Below, piece by piece: positions 50,518 to 60,915 of a stretch of 64,000 bases of DNA. Made by a program: the position numbers and the translations under genes. The notes below the pieces were generated by a model. The model had not been told where the DNA came from. It did not search any database and worked only from the letters and a program-made list of their open reading frames with translations. How positions within the stretch are numbered: position 1 is the first letter of the stretch; each line of letters opens with the position of its first letter. The stretch is from Pyropia yezoensis. Its lineage: Eukaryota; Rhodophyta; Bangiophyceae; Bangiales; Bangiaceae. The stretch is from positions 9,741,794 through 9,805,793 of the forward strand of contig CM020620.1 in NCBI GenBank assembly GCA_009829735.1, in the 5' to 3' direction.

Positions 50518-51259
50518 TCATGGGCGAGGGAGCGGGGCGCGAGACTGACGACCCCCTCTTGGAAGAGGATGAGGATTCAGACGTGTCGCTCGGAGGTGGT
50601 GCGCTTCACGTCGTCGGCGACAGCTCCGTCGTGGGTGGCCGAGGTCGCGGTTCCGCAGCAGTTGGCCGGGATGGCGGCGGTGTCGAGTGCGCGGGAGATG
50701 CTGGCGAGGGCGCACGGGCCGGAGGGGCTGGCCGGGTCGCACCGGTGATGGTGTCGGCACTTCGCCATCCGGTGATGCTCCGGTGATGCTGGTGGGCCCG
50801 CGACGGCCCGCGGTGGTGCCGCCGCCGATGGAGACGGTTGGGGGTACTGACACCTCTGTCGTGGCGGAGGAGACGGCGGTAGGGAGGCCGGCGGCGGTGC
50901 TCCGGCCGATGCAGAAGGCGGAGACAGAGCTGCCGGTTGTCGTGTTGTAGCGGGTGATGGTGGCTCCGTCGGCGGCGGTGCCGATGTTGATGGTGGTGGT
51001 GACGCTGCCAGCGGTGGTGATGCCGCTGGTGGTGGTGACGCGCCCGGTGGTAGGGGTGCTGCCGGTGGTAGGGGTGCTGCCGGCGGTGGTAGTGCCGCCG
51101 GTGACCGGGGTGCCGGCGGTGGCCGTCGTGGTCCTCGGTGGGGGTGCTGCGGGCGGAGGGCGTGCCGTGTCTCCTGTGTCCGAGGGTCCCACGCCTTTGG
51201 GCCTCCACAACTTGCTGTTCGCGGCGGCCCAAGCTTCCAACTTGGACGTGTCGCCACTG
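50518..51259 (-). CDS. Thr/Gly/Ser-rich open frame (weak)
   Basis: The open minus-strand frame begins just after a possible acceptor (cttcacag, near 51257-51264). It opens with DTSKLEAWAAANSKLWRPKG, continues into repeats of TTGSTPTTG type, then a long Thr/Ser/Gly region and an Arg/Pro/His tail. The first 25 residues look like genuine protein; the rest could be chance. No ATG at a sensible place, so it would be an internal exon. Function unknown. Confidence 0.25.
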
Positions 51260-51897
51260 TGAAGACTATTCTTCAGTCACCACCTTCATCCCGTTTTGTC
51301 AAGTGTTCATTCTTCACGGATATGGACCTTGACACGGCGGACCCTCTGCATCTGAGTTTGCAAAGAGACAGCTACATCACGGCTGTTCTCCTAGCTCGAC
51401 CGAAGGTAGCTCCGCAGGTGCGCTGGTGATTGCAGTTCGCTGTTGGTCTGCGTGTTTGTGTTTCTTCTCTGTTCTGCGTAGACACTCGGTGCGCGAGTGT
51501 GTGTTCGCTTCTGAGTGTGTGAGGTGGATGCGTGTGTATAAACAAGATGCAAAGGCCCACTGTTCATAGGGCTCTCCGACGGAGCCACTTAGTCGATGTC
51601 CACAGAGGTAGTCTGTGAAAAATGGAGCGGTGCTGTTTGTGCCTCAAGCATCCTCCCGCTTTGCGCGGCAGGACCCGTGCGCGCGTTTTACCCTCTCCAT
51701 GACACATGCAACAGTCCACCGTCCTTTGCCCAGGCCCATTCAGCTGCGTGGGATATGCGGCGGCGCCACGCGACGGGGACTATCTCATAGCCAAGGAGGG
51801 CCTGCGCACGGTGCCCTCTTTGCTGGGAGGGTAGCGCACCGTGGGGAGAGACCACCTGGTGCCGTAAAGAACAGCCAATGCATGGTCTCTGTCGGTC

Positions 51898-52330
51898 ATG
51901 ACGATTGAGCACTGTGTTGTGTCTGTCGGTGACGTGGGCTCAGGCCCGGTGACCGTGGCGGCGTCAGAGGCAGTGGCACCTCCAGTGCAGTGGCGGCAGT
52001 CGATGAGCAAGTTGCCACGCACCGCGATCGATGACAAGGTGTGCTTTTATTGTACCCGAAAAATCGCCAGAGGAGAGTGATCCCCATCAGCCATTACGCC
52101 CTTGCGCGGCTGCGCCGCTCACGCCTGCATCCAGTGTGCAGCCTTCGGTACACTGTCAGAGCTCAGGATCCGTATGCTTGCACACGTGTGACACGTGTGG
52201 TGCGGCCCTCCTGGGAAAGTGCAGCATCCACTCGCGCACGCCGCGTGCCCGCAGCATTTTTCTGTGCAGAATGCGGTAAATTGTGCACGTATCCGGGGGA
52301 AAACGTGCATCCTTGCACGAATTTGGGCCC
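51898..52330 (+). pseudogene. Cysteine-rich (zinc-ribbon-like) fragments in shifting frames
   Basis: Three frames in succession carry CxxC-type pairs: DDKVCFYCTRKI (about 52031-52066), CLHTCDTCGAALLGKCSIH (about 52180-52240) and FFCAECGKLCTY (about 52257-52292). The order and spacing suggest one zinc-binding protein broken by frameshifts or introns (a possible acceptor tttttctgtgcag precedes the last piece). No family recognised. Confidence 0.25.
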
Positions 52331-53369
52331 CGTACACAGCCGTGCGCGGCTGTGCCAGCACGTGATTACACGCGCAAACATGAAAAATCGGCTCGAACAA
52401 GGGACGGGGTTTAAGCCCCACAGCGCAGGGCGTCGGGCGGACGTGGGCCACCGGCAGGCTGTGTGCAGGGAGGGCTGTACCCACCGTGGGTGGGCATGGC
52501 GCGGGAATGAATTGGAGCCGGACAACCGTCGCCCAGCGCACGCCGCGCAAACGTCACCGATCGGGGGTGAGGGTGCGGGGGAGTGCGCGGCAGGGCACCC
52601 AGCGGGCAGGTGTGCCCGCCGGGAGAGGGCGACCGGATGAGAGAGCGACCGGGCGGGCGGCTTGTCCGCGCGGGGCGGCCGCGCGAGCCCCGCGCGGGCT
52701 AGCCGCCCAGCCGCCCGCCCGCCGGCGCGAGCAGCTTGGCCGAGCGACAACGTGACCGGCATGCCCGGGCGGCAGGGCCGCCGAAGGATCCCGAGGAGGG
52801 TGAGCGGAGGGGGGCGTGAGGCCCATTGTGTGATGGGCGGGCGCTCCCGGGAGAGTTTATGAGCGCGGGCCCCGTGGGCTAACCACGGGGGTCCGGGGGA
52901 GGACAAGGAACTTTCCTTCGGTCCGTCTGCACTAGTGCCAAGGCAAAGGCGGGCGCGGAAGGGGACGTCCGCGGGTGGTGAGGGACCACCTTCCTCACCG
53001 ATTTTCTCAACAGGTTATGGGGTTCGCTCATGGGCCAGATCCAGCCCCCGAGCAGTGCAAATCAATGCGAAAAGGTTGGCCCCGTTTCGGGAGGGTCAGC
53101 AACCGGTCCTCTCAGGGTGTGCCCCTCAGAGCGGCTCAGAGCGGTACACTACCAGGAGACCCAAGAACCTCATGAATTCGAAAGGACCACTGTGATCCGA
53201 CTGTCAGCATGGCGGCCGTGGGCAGGTGATCACGGGAACACTGGTAGCTATGTACACGGGTGCTGGCGCGGGCACGAGCTCGCTGGGGTCAGCAGTGCCT
53301 GAGCAGCTCGATCTGGCAGACATTCACATAACGTGGCCATCGGCCACGTTGCAAATCTTCCCAGTTGCG

Positions 53370-53445
53370 ACAGTGTCCGACGGAGCTGTAAGTGGGCCAG
53401 CCCCGACAGTGTCCGGCGGGGCAGTGAGTGGGCCAGCCCCGGTGG
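53370..53445 (+). repeat. Tandem duplication, about 36 bp
   Basis: Two copies of gcgacagtgtccg...gtgagtgggccagcccc-type sequence side by side, differing at a few positions. Confidence 0.75.
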
Positions 53446-53824
53446 GGCGCGTCTGCCCCAACTGATTTTGGACGAAAAGTTCTGACCAATCAGCGTTCAG
53501 ATCGAGACTCACGGTCCCCACAGCCAATAAAGGAGCGTCACAGCACGCTATTCGTGATTTCCAGGACACGGGCGTTGGCTGGGCCTCGTGTTCATGTGCT
53601 TGTCTTCTTGTTCGGATCGGCCAACATGTGGCACCTAGCACTAGCACGACGGCATCCCGCTATCCTGATTCCCATCGACGTCGCCGCTGTGGGCGTACCA
53701 ACCTCCGGACCTCCCCCACTCGAGCACGGCGCGGCCCGACGTCGCCAGACGCGAGGACCGTTGCCCCCACCCCCCGCACACCATTATTACAACTCCTCAG
53801 GGTGCTCCACATGTGGTAGCCACA

Positions 53825-54703
53825 ATGGACCCGCGGGACAACCACCAGCGGTATATGCGCAGCGGCAAGCGGCCGATGCGTGACCCCCGCGGCCCGTATC
53901 CGGATGGGTCGGGCCTGTCCGGGCGGTTCCCCCCCCCCCCTCGCTGCTCTTGCCATTGCCACACCACACACCCGTGTCCCTGCGTGCTGTCGGCATGCCC
54001 GCCGGTAGTCGCGTCAGCAGGAGGACCGCTGTACGACACTGGGGCAGGCCCGGCGGGGCGGCCTACCAGCGGCGGGGACGAGAACGGCTCTGGGTCTGTC
54101 GAGGCGGCGTGCGCAAACCTGCTGCGTGCCGCCGAGGCTGCGTGGACGCGGCTGATACGCGCGCGCGAGACGGGGGCGGGCCCGGCGGTACGCGCGCGCG
54201 AGACGGGGGCGGGCCCGGCGGGGCGGCCTACCAGCGGCGACCGCCGTCCGGGCGGCGAGACGGGGGCGGCGGAGCGGCCAGGCGGCCACCCGCATAACAC
54301 TTGGGCGGGCCCGGCGGGGCGGCCTACCAGCGGCGACCGCCGTCCGGGCGGCGAGACGGGGGCGGCGGAGCGGCCAGGCGGCCACCCGCGTGACACTGGG
54401 GCATGGGAGGCACGTTCCCTTTACTTTTCTGGGCCGGGTGTTGGGCCCCCGACGTCCCGCGTGTCTCGGACGCAGTTCCCGTCGTCATCCTGGCCTCCCG
54501 TCACGCCGCCGTTGTCACCGTCACCGCCACCGTCGTCACCGTCGCCAGTTTCGTCATCCTCACCGCCGCCGCCGCCGCCACCGCCATCGCCGCCGCCGCC
54601 GCCGCCGCCCCCTCTCCGTCGATCGGCGCGACTGGCGCTCCGTCGATCGTCGGGAGCGGTGTCGGCGCCGCCGCGGCCGCCCCCGCCGCCCCCGCCGCCA
54701 CCG

Positions 54704-54740
<37 letters not shown>

Positions 54741-54943
54741 GCCAGCTTCCTCGGCCGCAGCCGCCTGTCCATCCGGTACACGTGGTACCGGTTGCCAAGG
54801 TGGAACCTCCGAAGCTGGAACCTGATATGATTCCGCCGCCACCGCCGCGGCCGCCGCCGCCGCCGTCGTCGTCATCTTCGTCGTCGTCTCAGGCGCCTGC
54901 TTCTCCCGCGGAGTGTGTATTTGGCGCCAGCCTCGCCACGTGA
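53825..54943 (+). CDS. Proline-rich protein with 32-residue tandem repeats
   Basis: ATG at 53825 (ccacaATGG) gives 372 residues. About 40-60 is a Cys/His cluster (RCSCHCHTTHPCPC). About 75-95 and again 125-190 contain GPAGRPTSG repeats; the best copies form two 32-residue units, DRRPGGETGAAERPGGHP plus flanks, encoded by a 96-bp DNA repeat at about 54205-54395. From about 225 the protein is poly-Pro and Ser/Pro with an LRRSARLALRRS basic island, and it ends in a Pro/Ser-rich tail. Such composition suits a wall or matrix protein or a disordered nuclear protein, but GC-rich repeat DNA can keep frames open by chance. No signal peptide is visible. Confidence 0.4.
54205..54395 (+). repeat. 96-bp tandem repeat
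   Basis: Two nearly identical units starting at gggcgggcccggcggggcgg, with a shorter related unit just upstream (about 54040-54200). Confidence 0.85.
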
Positions 54944-55841
54944 CTGTCCCACCTGTCGCGTTTGTTTCTTGGTCATCTCTCTTTCTGCGTCTTTGTCATG
55001 AATCGCCCTGTGGTGTTGTGGCTAGCACGTACGCGTTCCCCAAACAGGGTGTGTGTGTGTGTGACATTGTGCTCGTGTGCCAGGGGGTACCCCCCACTGT
55101 GTGAAGCATCTATATAGTGAAGGTGCGCTGTATGCGGCCCCAGGAAAAACAGCAACGGACTGTGTGGAACGGTACTACAACGGCACCCCCACCAGCTGCG
55201 GATGGCCGCACTCAGACCGCTCCCCCCTACTGCTGTCATGGTCCGCTCTCACCACTTGTCACAGCCACCCCCTGGCACTGTGCCCAACCGCCACCGCCAC
55301 CCAGTGCACCACTGTGACAGGCACGGCCCCGTAAACGGCACCCGCCCCAAACGGGGACTGTGAGGAGGCACATCGACGCCGCTCCCGGTTTCAACCGCAC
55401 CAACAGCCTCTCCTGATGCGATTTTATCCGTCCCATCGGCCCCTGCTGACGTACGAGTGGCCGGAAGAGGGAGCTCCTCCGGGACGGGAGGCAGGCGTCC
55501 TCGCGGTGTTGAGCCAGAGGGAGCTCCTCCGGGCCGGGAGGTTGGCAGGCGTCCTCGCGGTGTTAAGTGGACCACTCCTGCGGTCGTAGATGCCGCCTCG
55601 GTGGCGGTTGCTACGCGGGTCGGGGATTCTCGCCCCTTCGCCACTGAATCGTGCCCCCGCTGCAATGTGGCGGCCCCGTCTGGATCAGGGCCGTGCAAAT
55701 GTTCAGCCGCCTAGGTCGCGCGCGCGCGTGAGCATGTGTATGGCACGCCGCTCGGTGCGCTGGTCGAGAGCCGCCGCTGTGGCGGCGGTGGCTGTTGCTG
55801 CGACGGTGCTGGGGGTGGGGGGCCACATCGCTGCCGCAACC
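54944..55841. other. Intergenic, with tandem duplication
   Basis: A gt-rich tract at about 55047-55064 and the duplicated block at 55466-55565. No reliable gene. Confidence 0.45.
55466..55565 (+). repeat. About 50-bp tandem duplication
   Basis: gagggagctcctccggg...ggcaggcgtcctcgcggtgtt occurs twice in a row with minor differences. Confidence 0.85.
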
Positions 55842-57015
55842 TCAACAGCAGCTACTGGCCGCAGTGTCCTGGAAGCGGCCCCGGCCCCCCTCCGCCGCCC
55901 GCTCCGCCGTCCCCTCCGCGTCGGACCTCACCAGCAGTGGTGACAGCTGGGCACCCGCCCGATGGCGTGCCTGCGTGTGCTCGTCGCCTGTGTGGACCAA
56001 CGCGTGGACGACGGCTAGCTCCTTGACAGCCCGCTTCCCCTCGAGCAGAGCGCACACCTCCGCTGCGAAGGAGGAGTGCGTCACTCGGCGCTGCCTGTGA
56101 GAGGCGAACTGCAGCAAGGTGAGCGGGGTGTTCGGCCTGAGGGTCTTCGCCGCCGCCGTGGCCGCCGTTGTGAGATTGCAAATCCCGTGTGGGCCGTTAG
56201 ATCTCCCAGCTTGACGCTTGTGGTTTCAACGAACAGGCGCAGCCGCTCAGGGCCACGCAGCGGGCTGTAACGCAGCGGCAAGAGACGCGCCGCCTTGGCA
56301 GCGATCACAACGCGGTTGGCCTTTGCTAGGTCCCGCACCACCGCTCAGGTAAAGCGTCAGGCCAGTGTGCTGGCAGCGCATGCCAGGTAGGGCAGAGTCC
56401 GACCCGTGGCCCAAAGGAATGCACCTGTCGCCCGTCGGTAGTCGGTCAGCTCGCCCGCCGTCAGTCGCGACGCCAGCTCCAAGACGCGCTCAGGGTGCAC
56501 GTTGATGCGTTCGATCGAATCCACGTAATCCCCCTTGTCCACTTGCACGGTGATGCGGCCCGTGTCGTCGTCCAGTGAAGTCCGGACACGCAGACCGGTG
56601 AAGGTGAGGTCCCCAGACTTGGTTGGGCCGGCCGAAAAAGCCGCCCGCAGGGCGCCGTCGAATCGCGCCACCTCCGCTGCAGTGACCCGATGAGAAAATC
56701 ATGATGATCCGCGTGGTCGTCGGTGAGCTCGTTCATGGTGGCTAGCAGCGCAGCCTTGGCCCTACCGAGTTTGGCACGCCGCTGCGGAGAGTTGTTCGTC
56801 TTCATGATGCGCTGGACGCGCATGTTGTACAGGCTCTTCGCCCAGTAGGCATCAGGCTGCGTGTGCATCGTCTCGGCGTGCTTGGTAGCGCTGTTTACAG
56901 CGCGTGACCTGGTGCGGCCCGCCCGAGGACCGGTCACTTGGTGGCGGGGATCGACGGCCGCCGGCGGAGGTACTGTGGCAAGGTTGTCGAGCGCCGCCCG
57001 TACGCCTGTCATCAT
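55842..57015 (-). pseudogene. Reverse transcriptase C-terminus and RNase H remnants
   Basis: Pieces in different frames: ELTDDHADHHDFLIG (about 56730-56690) in the position of the polymerase Y-x-D-D block; ARFDGALRAAFSAGP then GDLTFTGLRV and YRRATGAFLWATGRTLPYL (56671-56357), the usual end of copia reverse transcriptase; LAKANRVVIAAKAARLLPLR (about 56330) at the start of RNase H; and FASHRQRRVTHSSFAAEVCALL (split as FASHRQRRVTHSS and FAAEVCALL, about 56105-56050), the late RNase H block. The fingers and most of the palm domain are not recognisable, implying deletion or decay. Confidence 0.6.
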
Positions 57016-57036
57016 ACCTGCAGTCGCCCGGCGGTG

Positions 57037-58006
57037 CTAGTCGTTGTCCAAGTCAGGGCGCTCAGCGTCCCTGGCGCCGTCGCCCTTCACTGACGTTCTG
57101 GAGCTGGCGATCGAGGATGCCCCCGACGTGCCTGCGGAGACCGCCGATGCTCGCGTCAGCCGCGTCGCCGCGCTCGCAGGCACCGTAGGCTCCGCCGGCG
57201 TCTCAATCGGTGCCGGCGACGACGGCGGCCCTGCCAAGCGGATCTCATAGACGTGCCGGTTTGTCCAAGTGTGGCCGTGCTCCAGGCGGACTGAGCGTTT
57301 GGCAACAGACACATCCGGTACGTGTGCAGGCTCATACCAGCCACCCTGGGATGGACGGATGCTCTCCTTCCAGTAGTAGACGACATCGCCAGATGCCCAG
57401 TAGCGATGCGGGACGTTGGCTGCGTTGCGGGCCAGGGCGCGGCGCAGCGACACATTCGCCTCAGCCTCCGTATGGGCTGCCCAACTAGCGTGGAGCAGCA
57501 GCAGGTGAGTACGGAGGGCTTCGTCACCCGCCACACGGCTGTCCTCGAGCGCCGGCAAGTCGCTCGTGAGAGCGGTAGGCACGCGGGGAATGCTTCCGTT
57601 CACCAGCTGGTACGGCGTTGCCCCGCCGTGCTGACCAATACTGTTCATAGCGAGGCAAGCCAGGTCCAGCAACTCCTGTGGCTCCGCTGTCGGGTGGTCC
57701 CGCCGCATGCGCGTAATCATTGTCTTGATGGTCAGGTTGTGACGCTCCACCACCCGGTTGGAGAAGTGGGCTTGCGTAGCGGTGGTAACGACCCCAATGT
57801 TGAAACGCTCAGCCGTCGCCCGCCACAGGGCGCTCGTGAACTCCTCCTCGGGGTCGGTAAGCAGCAGCATGGGTGCACCGTGGTGGACAAACCAGCCCAG
57901 CAGCAAAGTGCGGAAGACCGTTGCGGACTCCCCATTGGGGATGGCGAACGCCTTAGAAAACCGGGTGCCCAAGTCAATCATGAGCACGAAGCACCTCAGG
58001 GGACTA
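57037..58006 (-). pseudogene. Integrase core and C-terminal domain of the copia element
   Basis: The DDE triad is intact: first Asp in VLMIDLGTRFSKAF, second in LLLTDPEEEF, Glu in SNRVVERHNLTIK, with exactly 35 residues between the second Asp and the Glu. The block LACLAMNSIGQHGGATPYQL is the usual helix after the core. A C-terminal segment with RYWASGDVVYYWKE and GGWYEPAHV is the DNA-binding-type tail. The frame then continues Ala/Ser/Thr-rich to a stop at 57037. It is offset by one frame from the protease part, so a continuous polyprotein cannot be made. Confidence 0.75.
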
Positions 58007-58007
58007 C

Positions 58008-58775
58008 TTACGCCAAATCCACGGGCACGGTGTGGTTGAACGCAAGGGCACGTGGCATGGTGACGAGCGGGCGAAACGGCCGGGGCGCCGTCTGCTTGCA
58101 CGCCTCGCAGGTAGACACGGCGACCTCGACAGCGGCGAACACTTCCTTGTCCGTGATGCCCTACTGCCGTAACAGGCCGTTAAGGCGTGATGCTGATGTG
58201 TGCCCGTATTGGGTGTGGAGCTTGGTGGCTGCCCGTGCCAGGGCCGTTGTGTCTTTGGTCAGCACCGCCATCAGCTGAAAGCCGCGCACTGCCTCCGTCG
58301 GCGGGCCCTCCGTCTGTGCAGCGGCTGTGGTCGAGTCATGGAGGGCGTTCAAGATGAGGTGTCCGGCCTCGGAGATGGTCAGGCACACCACCACCGCAAG
58401 GGCCCGGACCATCATGGAGCGGCCGGCGACGTCAAGCACCACGCCCAAGGATACCATGGTCTTCCTTGAGAGCAGCATTGGCAGGTCACCCGCCACCACC
58501 CACGTCTGCACCAGGCGGCGCCGTCCTTCAATCATCATGGGGAGCGTCACGCGCTCGTACGCGCGCTGTGTGGCGCCCCCGCGAAACGTGAACACGGCGG
58601 CCGCCTCGATGGAGCGGATGGCCGTGCGTCCGACAGCCGTTAGGTGCGCCACGTACGTGGCCACCCAAGCCGCCTTCGCAATGGTAGCTGTGGCCCCAAT
58701 GTCCCGCATGATGTCACCCGTCTTGGACCCCAGCTGCTTGCTGGAATCTCTGCAGCGACGAGAACAAGCTGAGCC
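58008..58775 (-). pseudogene. Retropepsin and GAG-pre-integrase part of the copia element
   Basis: RDIGATATIAKAAW (about 58665) matches the aspartic protease active-site block D-(T/S)-G-A, but with Ile in place of Thr/Ser. Further on, LPMMIEGRRRLVQTWVVAGD and LPMLLSRKTMVSLGVVLD fit the protease C-terminal half. Then LHTQYGHTSASRLNGLL and CEACKQ form the H-x4-H ... C-x2-C zinc motif in front of integrase, separated by an in-frame TAG at 58161-58163. The frame ends at TAA 58008-58010, after VPVDLA. Upstream Gag is not recognisable; the GC-rich sequence above 58800 seems unrelated. Confidence 0.65.
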
Positions 58776-60093
58776 ATCTCCTGGGCGACCTAGCCCGCCT
58801 CGTTTGCCGGCGGTCCGGCCGCAGGCGGCCCGGCTCCAGACATTGATCTCGACATCGCCCGCTGACGACGCGCAACCACCGCAGCCCGCACAGCGCGAGC
58901 GTACCGTCGCAGTAGCTCCCGGCCACGTCAGCGGCGGGCACACTCCCCCCCGCTGGGCCCCCCCCCCACTCCCCCCACCCGGCGGGTGTCTGTGGTCTGG
59001 GGGTCGGTTTGCCCCCTGTTTGGCCGCCCCCGTGCGGGTTGTGGCCCCCGCAACGGCGGCGGCGGCGCGGGGCGCCCTCTTTTTGTAGGTAGGCCGCCTG
59101 CCGCCGCCACGGCAGCGTCCGCTCTGTCCCTCCGGGCCGTAGCGCAGCCCATCGCCCCCCCCCCGCCCGTCTTCCACCCGGACGGGCGCGGAGGGGTGGG
59201 GGTAAGAGGAAGGGAGGGGGAGCCGCCGCCGCCTTTTGCCTGAGACGCATGCCTCCCCTTCCCCCCCCGCCCTTCCCTCTCCCGCACCACCCCCCCCCCC
59301 CCCCCCCCCCCCGCCCCCCCCCCCTCTTGCCGCCGCCACCACCACCACCGCCACCGCCCCTCCCTCTGCGCTTCCATCCCCCGTGTGTCCAGAGGGCGGG
59401 CGCTGCGCCCGCGGCCGCCGCCGCGGTGCTGGGAGCGCGGCGGGGGCCGGCCGGCGGCGTGACCACCCAGACCATGGCGCACGCCGCGGTGGCGGCGGCG
59501 TCAGTGTCTAGTTTCCGTCTTCATCTCTCTTCTTCCGTCCTGCAGCGTAGGCCCACCCCCTGTTGGTGATCCCCCCCCCCTACGCCCCCCCAGGCAGCAG
59601 GGGGGGGGGGGGGGGGGGTATCTCTGGCGGCAAGCGCCTCCCCCTTCCATTCGCTCCTCTGTGTCCGTGCGCCCCCCGCGACGCAGTGTTGTTGTCGCCG
59701 TGGCCCCGCCCCCCCCCCCCCCCCCGCGGCGTGCCGGGTCTGCTGCCCGCAACGGGCGGGGCGCCTTGGTGCCACCTTTTCCCTGGGCGGGGCGGCCGAC
59801 GGAAGAGGCGGAGCGGGGTTGGGCGCATTCGCCCGCCCACCCTCCCCGTTTTCCCCCCATCCCGCCCATGCCCCTTCCCCCCCCCTCCACTCACGCCCCT
59901 CCCTCTCACCTCCACCCTCACCCCCCCCCCCCCGCCGGGATTCCCCGTGCGCAGACAGACGACCCTCTGTCGGCGGCGGCGGCAGCCGCAGCGGCCGCGG
60001 CGGCCGCGGCGGCAGCAGCAGCAGCGGCGCCGTCGGCAGCGGCGACAGAGGTGGCGGCAGCGGCAGCGGCGCCGGCTCAATTTGTTCTACAAG
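58776..60093. other. Intergenic with long poly-C/poly-G tracts
   Basis: C-runs near 59290-59328, 59709-59723 and 59923-59936 and a G-run near 59599-59618. 59975-60070 is GGC/GCA-type low complexity. No confident exon, although the first exon of the following gene may lie here. Confidence 0.45.
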
Positions 60094-60915
60094 GACGACA
60101 CCATCCAGGTGGGCGACGCCATGTTCCTCTTCAACAGCTCGAGGTACGCACGTGCCTATTTCGATTGGTCCGACTCGGTGGGGATCGGTGTGGACAGCTG
60201 GGCATGTGCTCGTCATCGCCGGTGGTCCAACACCACCGTCATGCTGTTTGGGAGCCAACCGATGAGTTTCATGAACATCTCGAACGCGGATGTAAGACTG
60301 GATGAGGGCCGTCCGCACGTCATGATTGTGGAGAAAGGCTACATCTATTGCGCCCTCAGGGGGCCCATGCCGTCGCCGCCAGACGCGGCCTCTCCCGACG
60401 AGGACAGGTCGTTGCCGGGGGGGGTGCCCCAACGGTCTGGGGGCGGTGGCGGCTTAGCGTCTGGCCCTGTGGCGGGCATTGCCGTGGGGGCGGCGCTGGC
60501 GGGGGTGGCGGCCGCCGCCGCGGTGGCCTTTGGCTACCGCCGATGGGTGGCAACGCGGAACAGAGGCGGCGACCTAAGCGGCGGCGGTGGCGGCGGCGGC
60601 GGAGGCGGCGGCAGCGGCGGCGGCGGCGGCCATGACGGCGGGGCCGGGGTGCCCTCCCAGCGTGTTCCAGCCAGTACGCCCTCTGGGGCGCCTTGGGCGC
60701 TTGTTCAACACCCCACCGCGGCAGGGCTGGTGGGTCCCCGCGCTGGGCCAGGTGGGATGCCCCCGCCGCCCTACGCCCTCCTCCCGACCGCCGCTGGTCC
60801 GGGAGGAGTCCTCGCGGGCACCCCTGGCCACCCGGCTTTTGTGCCAACCGGGCTGGTGTACCACTGGGAGGCGGGGGCGCCGGGCCGATCGGTTGCTGTT
60901 CAGGGAGGCAGCTAA
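60094..60915 (+). CDS. Single-pass membrane protein with glycosylated outer domain (start uncertain)
   Basis: About 273 residues if the exon starts after the acceptor-like ttctacaag at 60093; the first in-frame ATG is 60121. Residues 1-90 look like a compact extracellular domain (DDTIQVGDAMFLF, then YFDWSDSVGIGVDSWACAR and YIYCALRG) with two cysteines and N-glycosylation sites NSS, NTT and NIS. A clear transmembrane helix follows (PVAGIAVGAALAGVAAAAAV) with a YRRW stop-transfer and a long Gly/Pro/Ala-rich cytoplasmic tail containing a poly-Gly run. A signal peptide should be on an upstream exon, which I cannot identify. No family recognised; type I surface protein is the inference. Confidence 0.5.
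   Translation, partial: DDTIQVGDAMFLFNSSRYARAYFDWSDSVGIGVDSWACARHRRWSNTTVMLFGSQPMSFMNISNADVRLDEGRPHVMIVEKGYIYCALRGPMPSPPDAASPDEDRSLPGGVPQRSGGGGGLASGPVAGIAVGAALAGVAAAAAVAFGYRRWVATRNRGGDLSGGGGGGGGGGGSGGGGGHDGGAGVPSQRVPASTPSGAPWALVQHPTAAGLVGPRAGPGGMPPPPYALLPTAAGPGGVLAGTPGHPAFVPTGLVYHWEAGAPGRSVAVQGGS

Larger units (their letters stand above)
49761..53824. other. Mostly non-coding or decayed; scattered coding-like fragments
   Basis: 50270-50430 (+) contains a coding-like stretch (ERMKRAHDLVVSAIVVEEEE, then KPFYLVQELVPNLRW). A second stretch in another frame about 50440-50748 has RMRIQTCRSEVVRFTSSATA; the frames change at a G-run near 50484-50493. 50518-51259 (-) is an open Thr/Gly/Ser-rich frame. 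51898-52330 has cysteine-rich fragments. 53370-53445 is a 33-36-bp tandem duplication. I cannot assemble a gene from these. Confidence 0.35.
55842..58775 (-). mobile_element. Degraded Ty1/copia-type retrotransposon (pol region)
   Basis: Reading on the minus strand the order is protease, GAG-pre-integrase zinc motif, integrase, reverse transcriptase end, RNase H. Integrase before reverse transcriptase is the copia arrangement. The frame is broken at least three times (TAG at 58161-58163, frameshift near 58008, frameshift near 56700). I could not find long terminal repeats by eye on either side. Confidence 0.75.

Noticed and set aside
60016-60290. Phytocyanin-like domain in the membrane protein at 60.1 kb
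   Set aside because: A GD-x-(M/L)-x-F block suggested it, but the copper-binding His/Cys ligands are missing.
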